Part shown: piece after piece, positions 34,644 through 44,931 of the stretch | Position numbering within the stretch: position 1 is the stretch's first letter | Layout: every line of letters begins with the position of its first letter | Translations under genes and position numbers: made by a program | Origin: Photobacterium toruni | GTDB taxonomy: Bacteria; Pseudomonadota; Gammaproteobacteria; Enterobacterales; Vibrionaceae | DNA length: 64,000 bases | NCBI RefSeq assembly: GCF_024529955.1 | Contig: NZ_AP024854.1 | Coordinates: 2,790,001-2,854,000, forward strand | Direction of reading: 5' to 3' | The notes under the pieces: generated by a model | What the model was told of the DNA's origin: nothing | The model's input: the letters and a program-made list of their open reading frames with translations, nothing else | The model's database searches: none

Positions 34644-34719
34644 TGGTGGGCGATACCGGGCTCGAACCAGTGACCCCCTCCTTGTAAGGGAGGTGCTCTC
34701 CCAACTGAGCTAATCGCCC
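34644..34719 (-). tRNA. tRNA-Val (anticodon TAC), spacer of copy IV
   Basis: This 76-nt tRNA with encoded CCA has acceptor GGGCGAT and anticodon loop CTTACAA. It is third in the Glu-Lys-Val spacer series. Confidence 0.97.
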
Positions 34720-34787
34720 ACGATAGTTGCTATTTGTTTTCACTTTAAAAAGTAAATTCAAACTAGCTTTCCTTCGTGGAAAGGAAA

Positions 34788-34863
34788 TGGTGGGTCGTGC
34801 AGGATTCGAACCTGCGACCAATTGATTAAAAGTCAACTGCTCTACCAACTGAGCTAACGACCC
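34788..34863 (-). tRNA. tRNA-Lys (anticodon TTT), spacer of copy IV
   Basis: This 76-nt tRNA with encoded CCA has acceptor GGGTCGT and anticodon loop CTTTTAA. It lies 2 bp after tRNA-Glu in transcription order. Confidence 0.97.
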
Positions 34864-34865
34864 AT

Positions 34866-34941
34866 TGGCGTCCCGTAGGGGAGTCGAACCCCTGTTACCG
34901 CCGTGAAAGGGCGGTGTCCTAGGCCTCTAGACGAACGGGAC
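34866..34941 (-). tRNA. tRNA-Glu (anticodon TTC), spacer of copy IV
   Basis: This 76-nt tRNA with encoded CCA has acceptor GTCCCGT and anticodon loop CTTTCAC. It is the first spacer tRNA after 16S in copy IV. E. coli rrnB, at the same chromosomal position, also has tRNA-Glu in its spacer. Confidence 0.97.
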
Positions 34942-35042
34942 AATGTTCATACTTATTGTTGTTGGGCAACAATAAGTGGCTCTCTTACATTTTAACCAAG
35001 CAATCTGTGTGGACACTGCATAAAACAGTATAAGTCTTTAGG

Positions 35043-36587
<1,545 letters not shown>

Positions 36588-37062
36588 AAGTTTTGTTGTC
36601 TCTTTCGAGACGGCTCAATAAATACTGACTTTAAATACCGTAGTAAATTAAAGCTTTTTATCATTCAAAGAATGATAATTAAATAACTGTGCCAAAATAA
36701 TCTTCTCTATAAATAGATTGGGCTATTTTGTATTGGTCACTCAGTTTATTGATAAATCTTTCGACTTAACTCTTCAGTGAGTGCCCACACAGATTGCATG
36801 GTCAAATTGTTAAAGAACGTTGGCTCTCAATACATTCGCTTTTACACTTCAGTATTTAAAGTCAAAAAGAGATTTTACTATCTAAAACATCTTGTTGACT
36901 TTCTTCTTGCTAAAAAACAGCTAAAAGAAAAATATTTTATCTAAAATAATCACTCTGATTATTTATTGAAAGCTAATTATCAAAAGCTTGAACTCGATCT
37001 GTTGTTTAACCGTATTCCCTTTCGATGGAGCCGCATTATAGAGACTTTGATCACTCTGACAA
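36588..37062 (-). promoter_or_regulatory. Promoter P1 and leader of rRNA copy IV
   Basis: TTGTCA (37062-37057), a 16-bp spacer and TATAAT (37040-37035) are followed by GCGGC. This is close to the E. coli rrnB P1 layout and unlike the promoter of copies I-III. A/T-rich DNA lies upstream. The leader is longer, with boxA at 36819-36803. It may hold a second promoter, but none was convincing. A leader hairpin next to 16S differs from the other copies (GTCTC/GAGAC in place of GGTC/GACC). Confidence 0.85.
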
Positions 37063-37260
37063 GTCTTTTTGAAAAAAAATAATGTAATTGCTGATTATTT
37101 CATCTAATGTGAACAATGTGTCTGTAATAAGCTCATGCGAGTATATTTATACTCAATTATTATTCATTCCAGACCATTAAAAATTGGCATCATTATAGAC
37201 TTGATGTTAAAACACCCATTAACGCATTCTTCTCCTTCCCTTTTGAGATGTACTTTAAAT

Positions 37261-37722
37261 ATGAAATCAAATAATCAAACCACAATAACCGTGATCGCTA
37301 TCGCTATCATTGGCGCCTTAATCTTTAGTATGTTCAGTAGTACTCCACCAGCCATTAGTTTTGCGCTTGGCGCGATGCTGACCGGATTGGCATTACGATT
37401 TATGCAAGAAAATAAAAATCCTATCATTGATGAACTAGATCCTTCTCAAAGTAGCAAAACCCTTTATGTTGGCAACCTTCCTTATCGTGCTAATGAGAGT
37501 GACGTAAAAAACCTTTTTGCAGAACATGGTGATGTTTTTGCTGTACGCCTAATGAAAGATAAGCGCACAGGTAAACGTAGAGGCTTTGGTTTTGTCGTTA
37601 TGAATAGTCAAGATGCAGAACATGCAATTGATCAACTTAACAACCAAGAATATGGTCAACGTACCCTAAAAGTGCGTGAAGCTAATGAGCCGAAAAATGC
37701 GGATAGTTTAGATCTTGAATAA
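37261..37722 (+). CDS. Membrane-anchored RNA-recognition-motif protein
   Basis: This 153-residue protein has two predicted transmembrane helices (about 8-26 and 30-48) followed by a single RRM domain (about 66-140). RNP2 is LYVGNL at 68-73 and RNP1 is RGFGFVVM at 107-114, so the RNA-binding aromatics are present. The ATG at 37261 was chosen over the far upstream start at 37135 because the family-like part begins there; the ribosome binding site is weak. It is transcribed away from the rRNA promoter, and its last 41 bp overlap the 3' end of convergent murI. The RNA target and role are unknown to me. Confidence 0.85.
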   Translation: MKSNNQTTITVIAIAIIGALIFSMFSSTPPAISFALGAMLTGLALRFMQENKNPIIDELDPSQSSKTLYVGNLPYRANESDVKNLFAEHGDVFAVRLMKDKRTGKRRGFGFVVMNSQDAEHAIDQLNNQEYGQRTLKVREANEPKNADSLDLE

Positions 37723-38494
37723 TATCTAGCTGCATTTTATTTAAGCTTTTATTCAGCGCCGCAGCATCTGATGTTGCGGCGCTGCTGTATGTGACATTCT
37801 TTATCACATTCGATGTTGTTATAACGTCAGTCGACAACTCTAATAATAATGCTACCCGCTTAGCGATAGCTTTACCTGAATCTATAATATTCACCTGCTG
37901 TTTTAGTGCTAATAGAATTTCCTGTTTTATAAGTGGAAAATGCGTACAGCCTAGAACGATACTATCGACGATACCTTGCCATGGCATTAAAATCTCGGCT
38001 AATTCTTCTATATCAACAGGCTTACCACGTAGTTTCTGCTCTGCCATTTCGACTAATCGAGTCGAACCAATCATCTTAACCTCACACCCATTAGCAAATT
38101 GCTGTACTAATTGATGGGTATAAGCTCGATTTACCGTTGCTGGTGTGGCAAGTAATCCAATTGATTTAGTTTGACTAACCAAAGCAGCGGGTTTGATTGC
38201 AGGAACAACTCCAACCACAGGTATTGTTAGCTGCTGTCGCAATGAGGGTAATACGATAGTACTGGCGGTATTACATGCTATAACGACTAAATCAGCCTGA
38301 TATTGATTAGCTAATAATGTCACAATATGATTCGTACGCTTTATTAATGTCGTATCGTCTAATTCACCATAAGGAAAAGCCGCATTATCGAAAGCATAGA
38401 TATACTGTACTTGAGGTAGTAAAGCATGGATCTCCTGATAAACAGATAAACCACCTACGCCTGAATCAAAAATAACAACTTTTTTCACTACCAC
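37682..38494 (-). CDS. murI: Glutamate racemase
   Basis: This 270-residue racemase makes D-glutamate for peptidoglycan. The two catalytic cysteine motifs are present: ACNTAS near residue 75 and GCTHFPL near 185. The N-terminal FDSGVGGLSVYQEI and FDNAAFPYGEL are diagnostic. The start is a GTG; both 38494 and 38488 are possible given an AAGG sequence just upstream. The btuB-murI-rrn order matches E. coli. The 3' end overlaps the RRM gene on the other strand. Confidence 0.96.
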   Translation of the reverse strand: MVVKKVVIFDSGVGGLSVYQEIHALLPQVQYIYAFDNAAFPYGELDDTTLIKRTNHIVTLLANQYQADLVVIACNTASTIVLPSLRQQLTIPVVGVVPAIKPAALVSQTKSIGLLATPATVNRAYTHQLVQQFANGCEVKMIGSTRLVEMAEQKLRGKPVDIEELAEILMPWQGIVDSIVLGCTHFPLIKQEILLALKQQVNIIDSGKAIAKRVALLLELSTDVITTSNVIKNVTYSSAATSDAAALNKSLNKMQLDIIQDLNYPHFSAH

Positions 38495-38518
38495 TTACCT
38501 TATTACGATATCAAGTTG

Positions 38519-39217
38519 TCATGATACTGCGATATCAACGTTCGGCAAAGTGTCTGTCTCGATAACCATATAACGTTGATAACAAAATCGCGCCTCTGTT
38601 TCGCAAGTTAACCACTTTACATTTAGTGACTGTTTATAAAAAGGCGCATCAATGACCAATGAATGAAACTCACCATTCTCACCGCACAGATCAATTGTTG
38701 TCGGTAACTCATTTAATAACTGATGATCAAACCAACGCCCACAAAATTGACTATCTAATTGGGTACTGTCAATGGTGACTAATTTAGTTTTAATCCCAGA
38801 CTCAATAATTTCATTGGCTAATTGGGTGCTAGGTTGACCTAATAAAGGAAAAACACATTCCCATCCTGCGGGCTCAATATACTGTCGACGATAATCTACA
38901 ATACCATTACAAAATAAATCACCAAAAGCGATGCTATCAAACTGCAAGCCACAATTTGTTAACCCCTCAATAATCGTCTGCTGATAAATATCATTGGAGG
39001 GAAATATTTCAGGTAATGCAATCAGCACTAACGGTAAACCGATTAACTGCGCTTGTTTTTTTACAATATCAATTGGCGTTGCTTGAAAAGGAACATCGTC
39101 ATTTACATGAGTCGTGAACAGCCCAACAACCTCATAATCAGGATCGTTAAACAATCGCCATAAGGTTAATGCTGAATCTTTGCCTGATGACCAACTGATT
39201 ATTACTTTTTTTTTCAT
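38519..39217 (-). CDS. DUF71/COG2102 PP-loop ATPase, predicted B12-salvage subgroup
   Basis: This protein of about 232 residues is in the diphthine-ammonia ligase-like adenine nucleotide alpha-hydrolase family. The PP-loop reads SWSSGKDSALTLW near the N-terminus, and later segments include FGDLFCNGIVDYRRQYIEPAGW, typical of DUF71, and CGENGEFHSLV. Bacteria lack diphthamide, so that reaction is excluded. Published comparative genomics predicts that bacterial DUF71 proteins near btuB act in B12 salvage, and this gene directly follows btuB. The ATG at 39217 was preferred because GGTG precedes it; an ATG at 39232 lies right on the upstream hairpin. The exact reaction is unknown. Confidence 0.88.
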   Translation of the reverse strand: MKKKVIISWSSGKDSALTLWRLFNDPDYEVVGLFTTHVNDDVPFQATPIDIVKKQAQLIGLPLVLIALPEIFPSNDIYQQTIIEGLTNCGLQFDSIAFGDLFCNGIVDYRRQYIEPAGWECVFPLLGQPSTQLANEIIESGIKTKLVTIDSTQLDSQFCGRWFDHQLLNELPTTIDLCGENGEFHSLVIDAPFYKQSLNVKWLTCETEARFCYQRYMVIETDTLPNVDIAVS

Positions 39218-39228
39218 ATTCATCACCA

Positions 39229-39255
39229 TCAAAAAGGCCGCACGATGGCGGCCTT
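39229..39255 (-). terminator. Terminator-like hairpin between btuB and the DUF71 gene
   Basis: On the minus strand an 8-bp stem AAGGCCGC/GCGGCCTT with a 6-base loop is followed by TTTTG. It begins 20 bp after the btuB stop, and its T-tract abuts the first possible start of the next gene. It probably reduces, rather than abolishes, read-through. Confidence 0.7.
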
Positions 39256-39275
39256 GATCTATAAAAAATCACCCA

Positions 39276-41108
39276 TTAGAACTGATAATTAATGCTGGTG
39301 TAATAAGTTCGGCCAGGCATGACATAACCGCCAGCCGTTTCATAATCTTCATTTAGAAGGTTAGCGACTCGTCCTTTTAAAGCAAGCTTGGGTTGCAGCC
39401 AGTATGTGAGTGCAATATCCCATGTATCGTAAGCTGGTAATTCAGTATCTGAAATATCTGGACGTTTACCGTGATACTGATAAGTTACAGCAGTATCGAG
39501 ATCGCCATAGCTCGCAGTACCCACCCATTTAAATGAGAATTTTTCACGACGTATAAGTTGTTGGCCTTCACTGTCACGAGGATCTTTAAAATCAAAGTTT
39601 AGCTGGTGAGTAATAATACCAGTATCAAAGTCAGCTTCGACTTCTACACCTTTAATTTTACTTTCCCCTTTAACGTTGTCATACGATGGGGTACCACTCA
39701 CATACTCAATTAAATCATCAATACGCATTTGATAAGCGGTAACAGCAACACTCGCGATATCATAATCAGCATGGAGAGAAACATCGATATTTTTTGATGT
39801 TTCAGGATTTAAATTAGAGTTACCCGTTGACCAAGCACTTTTAACGTAAAGTTGATAAAGATTAGGGGCTTTAAATGCTGTGCCGTACGAACCTCGAAGC
39901 TGAATATTGTCATTTAAATACCATCCCCCCGCAATATTGTATGTTGAATGGGTACCATATTGCTGATTATCATCCAGACGAACACTGGTTTCGATACTAA
40001 CTGGAGAGTAATCCCATAAGCCAATCGCATAATAACCAGTATTATCCCGTTCTTTATTACCCGCAAAACCAGTTAAATCATTCCATTGTTCTTGACGCCA
40101 ATCAATACCACCACTTACTGACAATGTTGATAGTAAGTGATATTGGTTATGCCATTGAACATTACGTTGGTGATATTGATCCTGACGATTCACTGCATTA
40201 GTTTTATCGATCAGATCAAGATTGTCTTGTTTTTGGTAATCAAGAATCAATGATGACTTATAGCTATCCTGTGCATATTTTAATCCCGCAGAATAATCAT
40301 TAAATTCAGTTTCTGATCTCACATATTGATGACCAGAATACACACTTGAGCCATCATATTGAGAATGATTTTTATACCAACGGGTAGCAACAAAACCTGA
40401 AATTTCATCACTAAATTGATGATGCAATGCTAACGATGCATTACGGCTATCAAAGCCATGTTTATCGCCATCATTCAATCCCGGCTGTGGATGAACATTA
40501 TAGCCTTTGTCATTTTCATAACCAGCAGCGACTTGTAATACGCTATTATCACCGATTTTATAGGAACCAGAAACATTTGCTTCTTGATAATTATGGCTAC
40601 CAATACCTAAATCTAATTTCGTTTTTGATGGCGTATCTGTACCTGTTAGAGTAATGATATTAATCACACCACCAATCGCTTCTGAACCATAAATTGCAGC
40701 CCTTGCACCGCGCGTAAATTCAATCCGCTGAACTTGAGTTAATGGAATTTGATTAAAATCTACGTTACCCGCCACTGAGCGAGCCATACGAATACCATCA
40801 ACCAAGACCAAAACTTGATCCGAGTTTGCACCGCGTACAAAAATACTTGAACTTTGCCCACGCCCACCATTTTGAGTGATCTGTACCCCAGGTAATAAAC
40901 TCAACACTTCTGTTAACGTTTTCGCCTGAACGTTATCGATATCTTGACGAGTGACAACATTAAAAGGTGCTAGTACTGAAGTTACTGGTTGTTCAAAGCG
41001 GTTAGCCGTTACTACCATCACATCATCAGATGTAGTGTCTGCTGCAAATGAAGCAAAAGAAGGGAGACACAACGACGCTACCGTCGCTGCTAAAAGGGAT
41101 TTTTTCAT
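39276..41108 (-). CDS. btuB: TonB-dependent vitamin B12 outer-membrane receptor
   Basis: This 610-residue outer-membrane transporter imports cobalamin using TonB energy. A signal peptide (1-23, ending SFAA) is followed by the TonB box DVMVVTA at about 29-35. The plug domain (about 40-155) contains LLPGVQITQNGGRGQSSSIF and GARAAIYGSEAIGGVINII. The 22-strand barrel ends in SINYQF with the terminal Phe needed for assembly. It is preceded by a cobalamin riboswitch and followed by the DUF71 gene. The length matches E. coli BtuB (614). Confidence 0.96.
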   Translation of the reverse strand: MKKSLLAATVASLCLPSFASFAADTTSDDVMVVTANRFEQPVTSVLAPFNVVTRQDIDNVQAKTLTEVLSLLPGVQITQNGGRGQSSSIFVRGANSDQVLVLVDGIRMARSVAGNVDFNQIPLTQVQRIEFTRGARAAIYGSEAIGGVINIITLTGTDTPSKTKLDLGIGSHNYQEANVSGSYKIGDNSVLQVAAGYENDKGYNVHPQPGLNDGDKHGFDSRNASLALHHQFSDEISGFVATRWYKNHSQYDGSSVYSGHQYVRSETEFNDYSAGLKYAQDSYKSSLILDYQKQDNLDLIDKTNAVNRQDQYHQRNVQWHNQYHLLSTLSVSGGIDWRQEQWNDLTGFAGNKERDNTGYYAIGLWDYSPVSIETSVRLDDNQQYGTHSTYNIAGGWYLNDNIQLRGSYGTAFKAPNLYQLYVKSAWSTGNSNLNPETSKNIDVSLHADYDIASVAVTAYQMRIDDLIEYVSGTPSYDNVKGESKIKGVEVEADFDTGIITHQLNFDFKDPRDSEGQQLIRREKFSFKWVGTASYGDLDTAVTYQYHGKRPDISDTELPAYDTWDIALTYWLQPKLALKGRVANLLNEDYETAGGYVMPGRTYYTSINYQF

Positions 41109-41155
41109 TATATTTTCCTAAGTCGCGTTTATATCAAAGCAATATTGCTTGTCTT

Positions 41156-41363
41156 GCTGGTTGGTATTCGGACTTAAGAGCATGACCATACGGTCGCCTA
41201 GGCAACAACTTCCCATTGCCGCTATACTAAAATAATACTGTGATTATTTGTAGTTCACATCAACAGTGTTTGGATTATATCCTTGTGCTTTCGTTCTCTA
41301 TTACCGCTGCGCGTCAGTTACGGATTCACACCGTATTCCCGAGCCATCCAAGGCTTAACCAGC
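41156..41363 (-). promoter_or_regulatory. Cobalamin riboswitch controlling btuB
   Basis: On the minus strand the core reads GGGAA...GGTGTGAATCCG, then AACTGACGCGCAGCGGTAA. This matches the conserved B12-box core of the E. coli btuB leader. A closing P1 stem pairs GCTGGTT (41363-41357) with AACCAGC (41162-41156). The 3' part includes AAGTCCGAATACC, equivalent to AAGCCCGAAGACC in E. coli. The 47 bases to the btuB ATG contain the ribosome binding site and a short inverted repeat, so control of translation is likely. Confidence 0.93.
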
Positions 41364-41462
41364 ACAGCGCGAATGCTAGTGTTGTATTGCTTTTATGTCT
41401 AGTTTTGTTTGGTATTAGTTATGAAATTTTGGAGACATAAATATTTTAATTTGGATCAACAC

Positions 41463-41490
41463 TGGACATCAGTGTGCAATACAATAAAAT
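41463..41490 (+). promoter_or_regulatory. Possible trmA promoter
   Basis: TGGACA (41463-41468) and TAAAAT (41485-41490) are 16 bp apart, 35 bp before the trmA ATG. The spacing is acceptable, but the boxes are imperfect. Confidence 0.45.
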
Positions 41491-41525
41491 CTGCGGTCTT
41501 ATTTTGAGCAGTCGAGGCACACACT

Positions 41526-42632
41526 ATGACATCCACCGTCCTTAATACCGCTGATTACCAGCCGCAGTTGGATGAAAAAGCAGCGCGTATTCAAGAGCTA
41601 CTTAGCGATTTTGAAACGCCTGAATTGGAGGTGTTTGCCTCTCCTGCAGAGCATTACCGTATGCGTGCAGAGTTTCGTGTTTGGCACGAAGGCGAAGAGC
41701 TGTATTACATCATGTTTAATCAACACACCCGTGAGAAATACCGTGTTGATCAATTCCCAGCAGCAAGTCGTCTAATTAACGATTTAATGCCAATGCTGCT
41801 TGAGGCTATCAAGCCAATAAAAACCCTTCGCCATAAACTATTTCAAGTGGATTTTTTATCGACTCTAAGTGGTGAGATTCTAGTTTCTATGCTTTACCAC
41901 CGTCAATTAGATGATGAGTGGACAGAAGCGGCTAAAAAACTAAAACAACGCTTAAACGATGAAGGATTTAAGTTAAATCTGATTGGTCGTGCGCGTAAAA
42001 TGAAAATTGTTCTAGACCAAGATTATGTTATTGAACAATTGAAGGTTCACGATAAAACGCTAACTTATAAACAAGTTGAAAATAGTTTTACCCAGCCTAA
42101 TGGTGAAGTCGCACAGAAAATGCTGGAGTGGGCAGTTGATTGTACTCAAGACAGTGCGGGTGATTTACTGGAACTGTATTGTGGTAATGGTAATTTCTCA
42201 TTAGCACTTGCGCCAAACTTTGAGCAAGTGCTAGCCACAGAGTTGGCAAAACCTTCGGTTGATTCAGCGCAATACAATATTGCAGTAAACAATATTGAAA
42301 ATGTACAAATTATTCGTATGTCTGCAGAAGATTTTACCGATGCAATGGCGGGTAAACGTGAATTCCGTCGTCTAAAAGATCAGAATGTTGATTTGCAAAG
42401 TTATAACTGCAACACCATTTTTGTCGATCCACCACGCTCAGGTATGGATGAGGGTACCTGCCGCATGGTACAAGGCTACGACAATATCATGTACATCTCA
42501 TGCAACCCTGAGACATTACGTGATAATCTAGCGATTCTAACTGAAACTCACAATATCACTCGATTTGCATTATTTGACCAGTTCCCTTACACCCACCACA
42601 TGGAAGCTGGTGTGTTACTTGAACGCAAATAA
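41526..42632 (+). CDS. trmA: tRNA (uracil-54-C5)-methyltransferase
   Basis: This 368-residue TrmA makes ribothymidine at position 54 of the T-loop in tRNA and also acts on tmRNA, using S-adenosylmethionine. The SAM-binding [15 protein letters not shown] lies near residue 215. The catalytic motifs are [10 protein letters not shown] at about 300-310 and the nucleophilic cysteine in YISCNPETL at about 325-333. The C-terminal [19 protein letters not shown] is diagnostic. It diverges from btuB and is followed by a terminator and convergent yijD-fabR, the same neighbourhood as in E. coli. Confidence 0.97.
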   Translation: MTSTVLNTADYQPQLDEKAARIQELLSDFETPELEVFASPAEHYRMRAEFRVWHEGEELYYIMFNQHTREKYRVDQFPAASRLINDLMPMLLEAIKPIKTLRHKLFQVDFLSTLSGEILVSMLYHRQLDDEWTEAAKKLKQRLNDEGFKLNLIGRARKMKIVLDQDYVIEQLKVHDKTLTYKQVENSFTQPNGEVAQKMLEWAVDCTQDSAGDLLELYCGNGNFSLALAPNFEQVLATELAKPSVDSAQYNIAVNNIENVQIIRMSAEDFTDAMAGKREFRRLKDQNVDLQSYNCNTIFVDPPRSGMDEGTCRMVQGYDNIMYISCNPETLRDNLAILTETHNITRFALFDQFPYTHHMEAGVLLERK

Positions 42633-42656
42633 GCTTTAAGTCTAATAATTTGAATA

Positions 42657-42687
42657 TAAAAAAGGCGCTATTCTAAGCGCCTTTTTC
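42657..42687. terminator. Bidirectional terminator between trmA and yijD
   Basis: The stem AGGCGCT/AGCGCCT with a 6-base loop has TTTTT on the plus side and an A-run on the other. It serves the convergent trmA and fabR-yijD transcripts. Confidence 0.88.
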
Positions 42688-42713
42688 TTGTCTCTACTCA
42701 CAGCAAATATAAC

Positions 42714-43085
42714 TTATGCTGCTTTTTTATCTTTCTTATCCATTACACCCATTTTGTATGACACCCAAAATAACAGTGCCAATACAATCATCAGTGGAAT
42801 GAAATTTGATCCCATTGCTGGGTATTCAGCACGAAGTAATGCTGCATAGCCAAATATACCAACAAAGAAGCATGCACTCGCAACCGCAGGAACACCTTCT
42901 GCCATAGGTTTACGCATGTATTCTTGGTATAAACAGTACACTGCCATAACAAATGCCAAGACAGGGAAAATAGAGAATGTTAGATAACTTGAAAACAATA
43001 CCGCCAAAGTACCGTAACCACAGACTCCTGCGATTATAGATAAAACTAATGTTTTGCGCTCTGCTTTAAGCTGTTGCTTTTCCAT
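42714..43085 (-). CDS. yijD: Inner-membrane protein of the YijD family (DUF1422)
   Basis: This 123-residue protein has four predicted membrane helices (about 12-32, 34-52, 65-83 and 92-110) and a lysine-rich cytoplasmic tail (MDKKDKKAA). Size, topology and position after fabR match YijD of enterobacteria. Its function is unknown. It starts 27 bp after fabR and is probably co-transcribed with it. Confidence 0.85.
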   Translation of the reverse strand: MEKQQLKAERKTLVLSIIAGVCGYGTLAVLFSSYLTFSIFPVLAFVMAVYCLYQEYMRKPMAEGVPAVASACFFVGIFGYAALLRAEYPAMGSNFIPLMIVLALLFWVSYKMGVMDKKDKKAA

Positions 43086-43112
43086 ATATTTTTCACCAAA
43101 ATCAAAATAAGA

Positions 43113-43745
43113 TTATAGTTTCTGCCTGAGCTCTCGACGCTCACGCTCTTTACGGTACCAATAGGCACCTTTTGCAATCATTCTAAGTTGCATAATCAGT
43201 CTTTCTGCATGCTCAGTGCGAGCATGACAATCAAGATCTAGCGCTTCAGCGCCTGAGCTAAAGACTAATGTCACTGACGCTTCAGCTTGCGTATAAGCCT
43301 CTTCATGGGTTACCCCTGTTTTAGCTTCAAGATACTCTGCTAGTTCAGCCACAAAATGTTGTATCTCTCGCACAACGGCAGCACGAAAAGCTGTTGATGT
43401 ACCAGAACGCTCACGAAGCAGCAAGCGGAATACGTTAGGACTACCTTCAATAAATTCCATAAAAGTCTCTACTGAAATACGAATTACACTGCCTTCAGTA
43501 GCAATACGCTGTCGAGCCTGACGCATTAATTGACGAAGGATTAAACCGCCCTCATCGACCATGGTTAACCCTAATTCATCCATATCTTTAAAGTGACGAT
43601 AGAATGATGTCGGAGCAATACCTGCTTCACGCGCAACTTCACGTAGACTTAAATTGGAAAAACTTCGCTCGGCACTTAATTGGCTAAAAGCGGCATCAAT
43701 TAATGAACGCCGAGTTTTTTCTTTTTGCTGAGCCCTAATTCCCAT
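43113..43745 (-). CDS. fabR: TetR-family repressor of unsaturated fatty acid synthesis
   Basis: This 210-residue FabR is very similar to the E. coli protein. The N-terminus [18 protein letters not shown] leads into the helix-turn-helix at about 30-55 ([20 protein letters not shown]). The ligand-binding part includes [20 protein letters not shown]. In E. coli FabR represses fabA and fabB according to the unsaturated/saturated acyl balance. Possible targets are outside this window. It is first in a fabR-yijD pair facing trmA. Confidence 0.95.
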   Translation of the reverse strand: MGIRAQQKEKTRRSLIDAAFSQLSAERSFSNLSLREVAREAGIAPTSFYRHFKDMDELGLTMVDEGGLILRQLMRQARQRIATEGSVIRISVETFMEFIEGSPNVFRLLLRERSGTSTAFRAAVVREIQHFVAELAEYLEAKTGVTHEEAYTQAEASVTLVFSSGAEALDLDCHARTEHAERLIMQLRMIAKGAYWYRKERERRELRQKL

Positions 43746-44048
43746 GAACTATCTGCTTCTCTGTGATTTTATTACAATGATACTCTGTTTACACAGTAAC
43801 ATCCGCGTCATTGCAACGACGCTATACTCTCATATAGTAAAGGTAGAGGGCGAGCGACGCAAAGCCAGATTGAGATCATTGTACATTTTTTACCATAAAA
43901 ACTGGCGCTGCTTTTATGACCAATAATCTTTGCTACTGTTTAATTAATAACAAGAACATCGAATTTCACTTAACGCTATCGCGACTCATCATCTCTTGCT
44001 TCTCTATCGACACTTACCGATATAAATTTTAAATAAAAGATCATGATC
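43746..44048. other. Intergenic region upstream of fabR, no gene seen
   Basis: This stretch of about 300 bp should hold the fabR promoter; a TTGCAA/TGTAAA pair 17 bp apart on the minus strand near 43,785-43,820 is one candidate. I see no palindromic FabR-type operator, tRNA or convincing small gene. A short open frame across the first 180 bp has no Shine-Dalgarno or recognisable product. Confidence 0.4.
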
Positions 44049-44077
44049 AAAAACGGAGCTGATCAAGCTCCGTTTTA
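44049..44077 (-). terminator. Terminator after cysQ
   Basis: On the minus strand the 9-bp stem AACGGAGCT/AGCTCCGTT is followed by TTTGATC. It lies about 20 bp after the cysQ stop and ends the nudE-cysQ transcript. Confidence 0.85.
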
Positions 44078-44094
44078 TATGATTTATTTATACG

Positions 44095-44928
44095 TTACTT
44101 TGCGGTCATTAAGCGATCATCCGCCGTTAAAATTGATGTCCACGGTAACTGTTCATTACCCACTACAATAAAATTGGGATTTTCTAACGTTTGTCGCTGG
44201 TTGTACGATAATGGGGTTATATGAGTATTAAAAATACGCCCGCCCGCTTCTTCAACAATACATTGAGTAGCAGCTGTATCCCACTCCCCCGTTGGCCCTA
44301 ATCGTAAGTAACAATCAGCACCACCTTCTGCAACCAAGCACGCTTTAAGCGATGCCGAGCCCAATTCAATTAAATCATAGTGATATTGATCATCAAACCG
44401 CGCTTTTGTCGTATTAATGTCCTGCCGACGACTAATCGCTATTGTTAACGCGCGTAATGGCAATGGATGTTTAGCCGTTGAGATCGTACTTATTTGACCC
44501 TCTGCGGTAATTTTATGTGCGCCTTGGCCTTTGGCTGCGTAATACGTCACACCAGAGACCGGAGCATATACCACTCCCATAACCGGCTTATTATTATCAA
44601 TTAACGCAATAATTGTCGCAAAATCACCACTACCTGCAATAAATTCTTGAGTGCCATCTAAGGGATCGATCAACCAGTAACGCGGCCATTGGCTGCGCTC
44701 TGCTAATGATATTGCGGTGTCTTCCTCTGATAATACGGGAATATCAGGCGTTAATTGTGATAACCGTTCAATGACTAATTTATTGGCCGCTAAATCAGCA
44801 CTGGTGACTGGGGTATTATCTGATTTAGTGTGTTGTTCAAATTGACCTTGTTGATAGATATCCAATATCAATCGACCAGAGGCTTGAGCAATATCGATAA
44901 CATCGGGGATAAGGTGATGTAGTGTCAT
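44095..44928 (-). CDS. cysQ: 3'(2'),5'-bisphosphate nucleotidase
   Basis: This 277-residue CysQ hydrolyses 3'-phosphoadenosine 5'-phosphate, the by-product of sulfate assimilation, to AMP. It is a magnesium-dependent inositol-monophosphatase-fold enzyme. Metal-binding motifs are visible as LSEEDT near 65-70, WLIDPLDGTQEFI near 86-98 and GEWDTAATQCIVEEAGG near 208-224. It lies 3 bp after nudE, another enzyme that removes adenosine nucleotides, and the pair forms a small operon. It is somewhat longer than E. coli CysQ (246). Confidence 0.95.
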   Translation of the reverse strand: MTLHHLIPDVIDIAQASGRLILDIYQQGQFEQHTKSDNTPVTSADLAANKLVIERLSQLTPDIPVLSEEDTAISLAERSQWPRYWLIDPLDGTQEFIAGSGDFATIIALIDNNKPVMGVVYAPVSGVTYYAAKGQGAHKITAEGQISTISTAKHPLPLRALTIAISRRQDINTTKARFDDQYHYDLIELGSASLKACLVAEGGADCYLRLGPTGEWDTAATQCIVEEAGGRIFNTHITPLSYNQRQTLENPNFIVVGNEQLPWTSILTADDRLMTAK

Positions 44929-44931
44929 AGA

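Noticed and set aside
34426..34848. Open frames of 95 and 70 codons in the copy IV spacer
   Set aside because: They cross the Val and Lys tRNA genes, which explain the sequence fully.
43744..43926. A 60-codon frame divergent from fabR
   Set aside because: It has no Shine-Dalgarno, no similarity that I recognise, and it spans the expected fabR promoter.
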